From positions 1 through 64,000 of the forward strand of contig VXML01000024.1 of the NCBI GenBank assembly GCA_009841115.1: a stretch of 64,000 nt of DNA, written 5' to 3'. The DNA is from Gemmatimonadota bacterium (GTDB lineage: Bacteria > Latescibacterota > UBA2968 > UBA8231). A program made the position numbers and the translations under genes. Under the pieces are notes generated by a model. That model did not search any database, had not been told where the DNA came from, and saw nothing but the letters and a program-made list of their open reading frames with translations. Shown piece after piece: positions 25,839-34,166 of this stretch; the first letter of the stretch is position 1, and each line of letters opens with the position of its first letter.

Positions 25839-26936
25839 ATGGCCCGCGTGCGCATTGGTGTTTTGGGTTGTGGTGCCATAGCCCAGGTCCAGCACCTCCC
25901 CAACCTGTTGGAACTCGACGAGGAATTTGCCGTTCCCATTGTCTGCGACGTGTCTCCCGACCAGGCGGCTTACGTCGCCAAGCGCTTTGCTATCCCCCGT
26001 CACGTCAGCACCCTCGACGACCTGCTAAGCGCTGATATCGACGCAGTTCTCCTCTGCCATGCCGATCCCAAAAGCGATGCGGCAATTGCTGCTTTTGCCG
26101 CTGGCAAGCACGTGCTCATCGAAAAGCCCATCTGCGCGTCCCTGCAGGAAGCCGACGCCATGATTGCGGCCATGCGCGAAGCCGGTACCGTGGGGCAGGC
26201 TGCCTACATGAAGGCGTACGATCCGGCCTTTGCGCTGGCCAAACGGGAGGTGGAGGGTTTGGATTACAGCTTTATTCAGATCAATCACCTGCACCCGAGC
26301 AATTATCTCCACCTCGATCACTTCAACGTGCAGTACGCTAGTTCGCAGCGTTCCGCGATCGCTGCCCAACGCCAGCGCGCGTATAAGGACACACTGCGTC
26401 AGGCTTTTGGCGACCTTTTCGAGCAAGCCGAGCCGGTCTGCGGCATCACCTACGGCCTGATTCACGATCTCTACAGTTTGCGCACGATGGTGGGCTCGCC
26501 TCGCGCCGTGATTAGCACGGAAATCTGGAAAAATAACCGCTCGATTACCTCAGTGCTCGAATACGCCAATGGCGCGCGCTGTGTCATCAGTCGGGTTGAC
26601 TTGGAAAAGCTGTGGGATTTTCGCGAGACCTTGGAGATTTACGGCGACGATAAGCGCGTGCTGCTCACCTATCCGACCGGTTTTTCGCGCCGCGTGCTCT
26701 CTACCCTGACGGTCCAGGGTATTGACGAGCACGGTACCAGTTATCGCAAAGAGCCGGCCATTCCCTGGGAGAGCGCCTTCACCGCGGAATTGCGCCACTT
26801 CCATGCCTGTATCACCGAGGGGGTGGCGTGCCACACGCCGATCACTGAGGCGCGCCACGACGTGGAACTCATCATCGATATCACCAAATCCTATATCACC
26901 GGCCAATCTGTGGAGAAGAACTGTGCAAGGCAATAA
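25839..26936 (+). CDS. Gfo/Idh/MocA-family NAD(P)-dependent oxidoreductase
   Basis: 365 residues from ATG 25839 with a TAGGAG SD. The Rossmann motif GVLGCGAIAQVQHLPNL begins at residue 7, and HVLIEKPI gives the conserved EKP. The C-terminal domain has KAYDPAF, the NHLHPSNYLHLDHF substrate region and GLIHDLYSLR. Members oxidise hydroxyls of cyclic polyols, sugars or amino sugars. It is cytoplasmic and leads a plus operon of at least seven genes; the next gene starts 14 bases before its stop. Substrate not predictable from sequence alone. Confidence 0.88.
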   Translation: MARVRIGVLGCGAIAQVQHLPNLLELDEEFAVPIVCDVSPDQAAYVAKRFAIPRHVSTLDDLLSADIDAVLLCHADPKSDAAIAAFAAGKHVLIEKPICASLQEADAMIAAMREAGTVGQAAYMKAYDPAFALAKREVEGLDYSFIQINHLHPSNYLHLDHFNVQYASSQRSAIAAQRQRAYKDTLRQAFGDLFEQAEPVCGITYGLIHDLYSLRTMVGSPRAVISTEIWKNNRSITSVLEYANGARCVISRVDLEKLWDFRETLEIYGDDKRVLLTYPTGFSRRVLSTLTVQGIDEHGTSYRKEPAIPWESAFTAELRHFHACITEGVACHTPITEARHDVELIIDITKSYITGQSVEKNCARQ

Positions 26937-28410
26937 TCTTTACGACCCCGGTTTGCATCTATTTCTCGACGACGTGAAAGTACAAGATCATCCCGGTTTT
27001 GTGCGCAAGGTGCAGCGTCCCGAGCGCGTGCGGACGGAGCCGGTATTAAAACCCGACCGGCCTTGGGAGGGGGAAGCCGTGCAACTGTGGGGCTCGGTGC
27101 TCTACGACGACGACGAAAACTGCTTCAAGATGTGGTATTACTCGAGCAACAACGACCTGTACGAGCGCACCGGCCAGGGGCACTTTATGTGTTACGCGAC
27201 CTCAAAAGACGGCATTGCTTGGGAAAAGCCGGAACTGGGGATCGTGGCCTGCGAAGGGTCCAGCGCCAACAATATCGTCTATCCGCCGCCGGGTGTTCAC
27301 TACGGTCTGGATCCGTGGGGCGTGGTCAAAGATCCGCAAGAGCAAGATCCGTCCAAGCGGTATAAGATGGGTATGTACCAGCAGCGTCCCACTGCGGACG
27401 CTCCGCAGGAAACGCCCACGATGGACCGCCAAGCGCGCAATGCTCTGCGCAAAGTGCTCTTCGACAAAATCCGCGACCACCACGGCATGTACGCGGCCTT
27501 CTCGCCAGACGGCATTCACTGGCGGCTGGACGACCGCAATTACGTGCCCCGCTCGGGCGATGCTGGCGCGTTGGTGTACGATCCTATGCAGCGGCGCTAT
27601 CTAGCTACTTCGCGTCGTTATGAAACTTTGATGGACCACTTTGTGCTCGAGTGGAAGCAGTATCGCCGCGTCATTGCCCTGTCTAGCAGCGAGGATTTCA
27701 TCCACTGGACGCCCCTGAGAACCATTATCAAACCGGACGATTTCGACGATCCTAGGGATCAGCTATACGTGATGGCACCTTTTGTCTATGGCAACCAGTA
27801 CATTGGTTTCATCGGCATGCTGCACTCGGCCACGGAGTTGGGGCCGGTGCAACTGGCTACGGCTCGCCATCTGGACCACTGGCAGCGGGTGGGCCGTCGC
27901 GAGGAATTTTTGCCGGTCGGCTCTCCGGGTACTTGGGACGGGGCTTGGTCTTCTCTGTCGTCCAATCCTCCTGCTCTTGTGGGGGATACGCTGTACATGT
28001 GGTATTCGGGCCGTCCCCAAGCCCATGGTACTGAGGGCAATTCCACTAGTTCGATTGGCCTAGTGACCCTGGGCAAGGATCGCTTTGTGGCGCTGCGCTG
28101 CGGCATCGGGGGCGGCGAATTAATGACTGAACCCATCGAAATCATCGGTCCTAGGCTTGGGGTCAATGCCACCTGTTTATTTGGACACTTGCAGGTGCGC
28201 GTCATTGCGGAGGCCTCTGTACCGGAGGGGTTTGACTTTGACTCGTGCAATGGACTGGTACGGGGAGACGAGACGGATTGCGAGGTTACGTGGGGGAAGG
28301 AGCGGCGCGATCTGACGCCTTTTGTCGGCAGGGAGATCCGCTTGCACTTTCGCGCGGACAATGCTACGAGCCTGTACGCCTATCGAACTGGGGACAGCTC
28401 TCGCGTTTAA
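26923..28410 (+). CDS. GH-like beta-propeller protein, paralogue 2
   Basis: 495 residues. GTG 26923 (VQGNNLYDPGLHLFLDDVKV) has a GGAGAAGAA SD and overlaps the oxidoreductase stop by 14 bases; the longer frame upstream lies in that gene. Blade motifs: CFKMWYYSSN, CYATSKDGIAWEKPELG, SKRYKMGMY, YAAFSPDGIHW and LYMWYSG. The C-terminal sandwich DFDSCNGLVRGDETDCEVTW ... RLHFRADNATSLYAY is shared with the other four paralogues. A candidate glycoside hydrolase or glycan-binding propeller. No signal peptide. Operon context with an oxidoreductase and a nitrilase suggests intracellular processing of a decorated sugar. Confidence 0.65.
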   Translation: MQGNNLYDPGLHLFLDDVKVQDHPGFVRKVQRPERVRTEPVLKPDRPWEGEAVQLWGSVLYDDDENCFKMWYYSSNNDLYERTGQGHFMCYATSKDGIAWEKPELGIVACEGSSANNIVYPPPGVHYGLDPWGVVKDPQEQDPSKRYKMGMYQQRPTADAPQETPTMDRQARNALRKVLFDKIRDHHGMYAAFSPDGIHWRLDDRNYVPRSGDAGALVYDPMQRRYLATSRRYETLMDHFVLEWKQYRRVIALSSSEDFIHWTPLRTIIKPDDFDDPRDQLYVMAPFVYGNQYIGFIGMLHSATELGPVQLATARHLDHWQRVGRREEFLPVGSPGTWDGAWSSLSSNPPALVGDTLYMWYSGRPQAHGTEGNSTSSIGLVTLGKDRFVALRCGIGGGELMTEPIEIIGPRLGVNATCLFGHLQVRVIAEASVPEGFDFDSCNGLVRGDETDCEVTWGKERRDLTPFVGREIRLHFRADNATSLYAYRTGDSSRV

Positions 28411-28431
28411 CGAGGATGAGGAGAAAAGACA

Positions 28432-29949
28432 GTGGACGAGTTAGAGGTTAAAACCCTACCCGCGCTCGATTGGCACGGTATCTGGCCCGGCTATGTCAGC
28501 CACGACGAAGAAGGCCTGTATTTTCCCCAGGATTTGCCCACAGGCATCCGCTTGGCCGTGCAGCAAGCCGAGTGCTCTGAGCCGGTCATGGCGCGCCAAA
28601 AGCGCTGGGAAGCCGGCAATATCCACTACCCGAGTTTGATAAGGGAAGGCGACCGCTATCGCCTGTGGTATTGCTGCTTCGCCGACCCCGAAGATCCCTG
28701 GGTGCAGGCCGGCCACGTGCCGGGCAAAGTGCCCGGACTGTGGTGCTACGCTGAGAGCGACGACGGCTTTCATTGGGAGCGGCCCGAATTGGGACGGGTC
28801 GAATACGCTGGTTCCAAGGATAACAATATCCTCTTCGTCTGCGACCAAGTGGGTTCGTCCTATGGGTACATGAACGTCATGCGCGATCCCAATGGCAGCG
28901 ACGAGGAGCGCTATAAGGCCATCGGCATTACCGCCAAGTTCGAGGTGGACGGCCAGCCAGCTAGTCGGGCGGAAGTGATGGAATTGCGGGCCAAGCGCGA
29001 GGCGGCTGGCGACGCCGGGGAAATCGGTGCCAACATAACCTCGCAGGTGGTGGTCACCGCTGGGGTGTCGGCTGACGGCTATAGCTGGACGCATCTGCCC
29101 GAGCCGATCATGGCACCGCCCTTTTTGCTCGATACGCAGAATATTCTCACCTACGATGCTGATAGCGGCAAATACGTCATTTATTTGCGCAGTGGTCGCG
29201 AGCGGCGCCGGGCCGTGTCGCGCTACGAAGCCGATACTTTTCGCGGGCCGTGGGACAACCACCTCATGGTGCTCACGGCTGAGCCAGACGATCCGCCCGA
29301 TTGGGACATCTATGCGCCGGGCTATTGTCGCCATCCGCACGGCCAGCACCTCATGTTCTTCAGTCCCTACCGCCGGGCCAGCGATCTAGTCGATGTGTAC
29401 TTGGCCACCAGCCACGACGGCCAGCTCTGGTACCGACCGGAACGCAAGCCGATTATTCCGGTGAGCGAGCGCTATGGCAGCCTCTACCCGACGCCGGAAC
29501 TAGTGGAGCTGGATCAAGATCATTGGGGCGTGCTGACCCTGGCCTGTCCGCACCCGCACAACCGCTCTTCCGACCATCCGCACGAGTACATCTGGGCCAC
29601 GTGGAAGCGCGATCGGCTGGTGGCTTGGGAAGCGGACGATTGGGCGGAATTTGCCCTGAGCGAACAGCTATGCGCCGGCCAGCAACTCAAGCTCAACTTC
29701 AAGACGTTGTTGCCGGGTGCCTTTGTCGAAGTGGAAATCGTCGACGGCAGTTTGCCCAATCGAACGGGCGCAACTTTAGTCCCCGCCCTAGAAGGATTCA
29801 GTTTTGCCGACTGCGACCGGATGTCTGGGGACGAGTTGGCGGCCGTGGTGAGCTGGCGGGGCAAGTCGGATCTGTCGGCGCTGAAGGGGCGGAAGATCCA
29901 TTTGCGATTTCGCATGGCGCGCGCCCAGCTCTTTGCCGTTACCCTCTGA
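28432..29949 (+). CDS. GH-like beta-propeller protein, paralogue 3
   Basis: 505 residues from GTG 28432 with a GAGGAGAAAAG upstream region. RYRLWYCCFADP, CYAESDDGFHWERPELGRV, DEERYKAIGI, TYDADSGKYVIYLRSG and RKPIIPVSERYG mark the propeller. The C-terminal sandwich ends LKGRKIHLRFRMARAQLFAV. It differs from paralogue 2 by longer loops and closely resembles paralogue 4 at 34167. Likely cytoplasmic. It precedes a carbon-nitrogen hydrolase by 13 bases. Whether it is catalytic is unclear; I did not find an unambiguous catalytic triad. Confidence 0.65.
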   Translation: MDELEVKTLPALDWHGIWPGYVSHDEEGLYFPQDLPTGIRLAVQQAECSEPVMARQKRWEAGNIHYPSLIREGDRYRLWYCCFADPEDPWVQAGHVPGKVPGLWCYAESDDGFHWERPELGRVEYAGSKDNNILFVCDQVGSSYGYMNVMRDPNGSDEERYKAIGITAKFEVDGQPASRAEVMELRAKREAAGDAGEIGANITSQVVVTAGVSADGYSWTHLPEPIMAPPFLLDTQNILTYDADSGKYVIYLRSGRERRRAVSRYEADTFRGPWDNHLMVLTAEPDDPPDWDIYAPGYCRHPHGQHLMFFSPYRRASDLVDVYLATSHDGQLWYRPERKPIIPVSERYGSLYPTPELVELDQDHWGVLTLACPHPHNRSSDHPHEYIWATWKRDRLVAWEADDWAEFALSEQLCAGQQLKLNFKTLLPGAFVEVEIVDGSLPNRTGATLVPALEGFSFADCDRMSGDELAAVVSWRGKSDLSALKGRKIHLRFRMARAQLFAVTL

Positions 29950-29962
29950 TAGGAGACAGAGT

Positions 29963-30820
29963 ATGTTGGTGGGAATTGTCACCTTGAAATCGGCCCCTTG
30001 GGAATTGGAGGATAATTTCCAACGGCTGGAGGCCTATGTCCGGGAGGCGGCCGGGCGTCGTGCCCAAGTGATTGTCGCGCCCGAGTCTGTGCTGGATGGT
30101 TATGTGTTTAATGCAGACCCCACATCCCAATTGGCGGACATGCTGGAAATTGCTCAGACCGTGCCGGATGGATCCTATATCCAGCGGGCGGGCGCGTTGT
30201 GCAGAGAATTGGGGATCTATCTGATATTCGGCTTGCTGGAACGGGAAGACCAAACCCTGTTCAACGCCTGTGTCATGCTCGATCCGCAAGGCGAGGTGAT
30301 CGCCCATTACCGCAAAATTACCACTGCGGGGGAGTATGCCATCACGCCAGGCCGCGCGCTGCAGCCGTTCGACACGCCCTTGGGCCGGTTGGGCTTTCTG
30401 CTGTGTAGCGACCGCACCGTGGATAATTGCGCGGTGCTGGGGGTTCAAGGGGCACAGGTCATTTTTATTCCCATGGACGGCAGCGGCGGGCCGGAGAACA
30501 CTGAAAAAATGCGCTGGCGGGCTCGGGACAACCAGTGCTGGATTGTCATTGCCAACACTTGGAGCGCGGTAATCATCAGCCCCAGCGGGGAATTGCACTT
30601 GGAGAAATACGAAACCGAATGCGTCAGCGTGCAATACGTCCACTTGCCGAAACGGGACGAAAGTCAAGGACGGTCGCGCTTTGTTGCGCGTCGGCCCGAT
30701 CTGTACGGTCCCCTAGTCGCCGGACACGAGGACGGCTACTACGATGGGGAAGGCAAACTCACGGCCGCGGGTGAAGCGCACCGGCAGGCAACGCGCCGGA
30801 GGGCAGTGGAGGGGTCGTGA
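29963..30820 (+). CDS. Carbon-nitrogen hydrolase (nitrilase superfamily)
   Basis: 285 residues from ATG 29963 (SD AGGAG). Catalytic triad candidates: E41 in VAPESVLDGY, K118 in YRKITTAGEY, C148 in LLCSDRTVDN. The usual LCYD and K-x-H-L motifs are altered (CSD and KITT), but E, K and C are present. Such enzymes cleave non-peptide C-N bonds (amides, carbamoyl groups). Its operon, with propellers and a GH95-like protein, suggests removal of an N-acyl or amide group from a sugar derivative. The stop overlaps the next gene by GTGA. The superfamily call is firm, the substrate unknown. Confidence 0.85.
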   Translation: MLVGIVTLKSAPWELEDNFQRLEAYVREAAGRRAQVIVAPESVLDGYVFNADPTSQLADMLEIAQTVPDGSYIQRAGALCRELGIYLIFGLLEREDQTLFNACVMLDPQGEVIAHYRKITTAGEYAITPGRALQPFDTPLGRLGFLLCSDRTVDNCAVLGVQGAQVIFIPMDGSGGPENTEKMRWRARDNQCWIVIANTWSAVIISPSGELHLEKYETECVSVQYVHLPKRDESQGRSRFVARRPDLYGPLVAGHEDGYYDGEGKLTAAGEAHRQATRRRAVEGS

Positions 30821-33108
30821 AAGACAATATCGCGGATATCCGCGACCGGGTTGCCCGCCACGATCTGCGCTACGACGCGGTGCCCTTTACCTACTTCGAG
30901 GGATTTATCCTCGGCAATGGTGATCTGGGTGCCGTGTTGTGGTTTGAGGGGGATCACATGGTGCTCAGCTTGGACAAGGCCGATGTCTGGGAGCGGCGCG
31001 CAGACCAGAGTCTGGAGCCGGGCATGGATTACCGCACTGCCCTGCAGCAAGCCCGCGATGGTAGCTTCGATCCTAGCTGCCGCGTCTTTGATCCGGTGCG
31101 GCCCCTCGACCGAGTATGGGGCAACAAGCTGCCGATCGGCCGCGTCGAATGGCCGCTTGGGGAGACGCCGATTGCATTGGAGGGCAAGATTTCGCTCTAC
31201 GAGGCTGCTTTTTCGCTGGAATTGCAACTGGAACAAGGGGCGTTGACTGTGTGGGGGTATTTGCACGCCTGCGAAAATATCGTCGAGCTCGAAATGGAGG
31301 CGCACGGCAGGATCCCACTGCCCGCTTGCAGCGTCGCCCGCCGCTTGGACGAGCGCAGCGAGGAGATCATGAAGATATGGGATTATCCCGAGACCGAGTA
31401 CGGCGGCCAGGGGACCGATCGCTACTTAGTGCAGGGATACAGCGGTGACGAGGAGTACGCGGTATTCGTCCGCCAGTGCCGCGCGGCGAGCAACCGCGCT
31501 CGCTGCGCCGTCACGGTGATTCGGGGTGCGGCCGGTGATGCGCTACCGGCTCGGGCGGCCGCTGCTGTGGAGGCTTGGCAGGGCCGCGATGGCCGCTTTG
31601 ACGAGCACTTGGCGTGGTGGGCGCGCTTTTGGACGCGCTCGCATTTGCGCGTGCCCGACGCCGCTTTGGAACGCTTGTGGTACGCGGAGATGTACAAGCT
31701 GGGCTGCAACGCGCGAGAGGGTAAGTTCCCCGTCACTATCATGGGCGTGTGGAATCCCGATACGCGCATCCCGCCTTGTTACGGCGACCTGCACCACAAT
31801 TTAGAAACCGAGATGAACTACTGGCCCATCTTCGCCGCCAACCGTCTCGAACTGGCTATGCCGCTCTACGACCTATTGGTGGACCAGTTGCCGCGCTTTG
31901 AGGAGAATTGCCGCACCTTCTTCGGCTGGAGCGGAGCCTACCTACCGGCCAATATGGATATCTACGGCCAAGGCGTGGGCTTTATGTGGTTTCCCTGGAA
32001 TTTGCAGGTCGGCGTGGGTGCTTGGCTGGCCCAGCACTTCTGGTTGCACTATTGCTACAGCGGCGATCGGGATTTTCTGCGCTACAAAGCTTGGCCCTTC
32101 ATGGAAGCTGTGGGCCGCTTCTGGCTGGGATTCCTTGAAGCCGACGAAGAGGGCGTGCTGCACGTGCCCTGGTCCTACTCGCCCGAGTACGACGACATTG
32201 TGTGCAAGGGCCGGGATTCGGCGTTTGATCTGGCGCTGGTGCGCTATTTGTTCACCACGCTCATCAAAGCTGCACGGGACCTCGAATTGGGCGCGGAAGA
32301 GACTGCGTCTTATGGTCAGGTCTTGGAAAACCTAGCGCCGCTTCCCGTGGATGAGAACGGCATTCAGGTTTACGCTGGGGTGCCGTTGGAGCGTAGCCAC
32401 CGCCACTTTTCCCACCTGATGGCCATTCACCCCCTCGGTTACGTCAATGTCGAAGGCGACGCTGGCGACCGGGATTTGATCGAACGTTCGCTGGCCCACT
32501 TGCGCCACATCGGCACGGGCCACTGGTCGGGCTGGTCTTTCCCTTGGGCGGCGCTGATTGCCTGCCGCGCCCGACGCACCAATATGGCCCACTCCATGCT
32601 GCGCTTTTACACCGACCAAGTGGTGCTGCCAAACACCTTGCAGGTGAGCGTTGATTGGCGCCAGACCGGTTTCTACACGGCCGAACATGGTTTTATCAAT
32701 ACCCTAGAGGCAGGCACGGGTGCTGCCGCGGCAGTTATGGAGATGCTATTGCAGAGCTGGGGCGGCAAAATCCGCGTTTTCCCCTGCGTGCCAGATGCGT
32801 GGCCCGCGGCGTCTTTTGATTCTCTGCGCGCCGAGGGGGCCTTCTTGGTCAGCGCTTCGTATCGGGACGGGATGGTGGAGTGGGTGCACATCACCAGCGA
32901 AGTCGGCCATGACTGCGCCGTACACAATCCGTGGCCACAAGGCGACGTGGTGCTGCGCGATCTGTGTACTGGTGCCGAGGTTTTGCTAAACGGGGAGGTG
33001 CTGGCCTTTGCCACCGAGGTGGGTGGACAGTACGAGTTGATTGGAACGATGGCAGGTCGGCGGCAAAGACCTGGAGCGACCTTCGCCGGCCTGCCGCGCT
33101 GGGATTAA
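30817..33108 (+). CDS. GH95-like glycosidase (alpha-fucosidase/galactosidase family)
   Basis: 763 residues from GTG 30817. The N-terminal beta sandwich has FILGNGDLGAVLW and LSLDKADVWERR, followed by an alpha/alpha barrel with HHNLETEMNYWP, SYSPEYDD, and ERSHRHFSHLMAIHPLG, then LEAGTGAAAAVMEMLLQS. These align with GH95 landmarks, where I recall NINxEMNYWP, SPE and IDGNFGG. By that memory the second Asn becomes Glu and the DGNFGG Asp becomes Glu, so the catalysis may be altered or the substrate different. No signal peptide. It probably removes L-fucose- or L-galactose-like units inside the cell. Family-level confidence is good. Confidence 0.8.
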   Translation: MKDNIADIRDRVARHDLRYDAVPFTYFEGFILGNGDLGAVLWFEGDHMVLSLDKADVWERRADQSLEPGMDYRTALQQARDGSFDPSCRVFDPVRPLDRVWGNKLPIGRVEWPLGETPIALEGKISLYEAAFSLELQLEQGALTVWGYLHACENIVELEMEAHGRIPLPACSVARRLDERSEEIMKIWDYPETEYGGQGTDRYLVQGYSGDEEYAVFVRQCRAASNRARCAVTVIRGAAGDALPARAAAAVEAWQGRDGRFDEHLAWWARFWTRSHLRVPDAALERLWYAEMYKLGCNAREGKFPVTIMGVWNPDTRIPPCYGDLHHNLETEMNYWPIFAANRLELAMPLYDLLVDQLPRFEENCRTFFGWSGAYLPANMDIYGQGVGFMWFPWNLQVGVGAWLAQHFWLHYCYSGDRDFLRYKAWPFMEAVGRFWLGFLEADEEGVLHVPWSYSPEYDDIVCKGRDSAFDLALVRYLFTTLIKAARDLELGAEETASYGQVLENLAPLPVDENGIQVYAGVPLERSHRHFSHLMAIHPLGYVNVEGDAGDRDLIERSLAHLRHIGTGHWSGWSFPWAALIACRARRTNMAHSMLRFYTDQVVLPNTLQVSVDWRQTGFYTAEHGFINTLEAGTGAAAAVMEMLLQSWGGKIRVFPCVPDAWPAASFDSLRAEGAFLVSASYRDGMVEWVHITSEVGHDCAVHNPWPQGDVVLRDLCTGAEVLLNGEVLAFATEVGGQYELIGTMAGRRQRPGATFAGLPRWD

Positions 33109-33120
33109 ACGGGGGTGAGC

Positions 33121-34134
33121 ATGGACAATTCTTTAACGGCACCGATCATTGACGCCCACGGCCATACCTTGGATCTGGCCTTCAAGTCGGGGAGTAAGTT
33201 GCACCAAGGTTTGGGTGGACTGACTGATGTGCCCCTGATGCGCGCCGGTGGGGTCGCGGCTCAGCTAACCGCTTGTTGGGTGCCGGATGCGGAGATCGGC
33301 GGGCCCCACGGCAGTCGGCATCCCCTGCAGGAGGTCTTGCGGGTCGTCGACTATCTGCATCGCCAACTCGAAGGCGAAGCTGGGGAATACGCGGTGTTGG
33401 CTACTACCGCCGCTCACATCGAAGAGGCGCACAAGAGCGGGAAAGTTGCCTTTGTTTTGGGCCTGGAGGGCGGCGATGCGCTCAAGGGCGACTTGAGCGT
33501 ATTGCGTACGCTCTATCGGCTGGGGTTACGGCACCTCGGCTTGGTGCACGAAGGACGCAATGCCTTGGGCACGGCGACGCAGGTGTGGGACGGGCCGACC
33601 ATGCGACTTTACGACAGCGAGGTCGATCCGCCGGGACGGCTGACTGAGGCTGGCCGGCAGGTCATTGGCGAGATGAACCGGCTGGGCATGCTCGTCGATA
33701 TTACTCATATGGTAGAGGCTTGTTTTTGGGACGCGCTGGAAGTCGCCCGCGTGCCGGTCATTGCCACGCACGGCAATGCGCGGGCGCTGCGGGACACAGT
33801 GCGCTACTTGAACGACGACCAACTCCGGGCGGTGGCCGCTACTGGGGGCTTGATTTGTCCTAGTCCGATGCCATTGGGGCCTGGGGGTGAAACAGCTAGT
33901 CTGGAGATGTTGCTGGATCACATTGATTACATAGTTGCGCTGGTTGGATCTGCCCACGTCGGCTTTGGTACGGACCTGCTCGACCAACTCAACGCTCGGC
34001 CGATCGGGTTGGAGGATATTGGCGAGAGCCAAAATATCGTCGAGGGTTTGCAGCAGCGCGGGCATCAGGCCGAGGCGATCGACGGGATTATGGGCGGCAA
34101 TTTTATTCGCGTTTTCAGAGAAGTAGCTGGATAG
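33121..34134 (+). CDS. M19-like membrane-dipeptidase-family amidohydrolase
   Basis: 337 residues. I prefer ATG 33121; the in-frame GTG 33115 is the alternative. Metal motif IDAHGHT opens the barrel, GLEGGDAL supplies the bridging Glu, followed by LVHEGRNALG, LVDITHM, VIATHGNARALR, FGTDLL and GGNFIRVF. These are the renal-dipeptidase/M19 landmarks, though DAHGHT and LGLVHEG deviate from the usual D-x-H-x-D and L-T-H. Members hydrolyse dipeptides or cyclic amides with two zinc ions. It follows the GH95-like gene directly and precedes a propeller paralogue. Actual substrate unknown. Confidence 0.78.
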   Translation: MDNSLTAPIIDAHGHTLDLAFKSGSKLHQGLGGLTDVPLMRAGGVAAQLTACWVPDAEIGGPHGSRHPLQEVLRVVDYLHRQLEGEAGEYAVLATTAAHIEEAHKSGKVAFVLGLEGGDALKGDLSVLRTLYRLGLRHLGLVHEGRNALGTATQVWDGPTMRLYDSEVDPPGRLTEAGRQVIGEMNRLGMLVDITHMVEACFWDALEVARVPVIATHGNARALRDTVRYLNDDQLRAVAATGGLICPSPMPLGPGGETASLEMLLDHIDYIVALVGSAHVGFGTDLLDQLNARPIGLEDIGESQNIVEGLQQRGHQAEAIDGIMGGNFIRVFREVAG

Positions 34135-34166
34135 GCTGCCGGCGTACGAGAGGAGAAAGAGCACTG

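Noticed and set aside
26722..26922. Upstream extension of the GH-like gene at 26923
   Set aside because: Those codons lie within the oxidoreductase gene in another frame and lack the propeller family's usual N-terminus; GTG 26923 has an SD.
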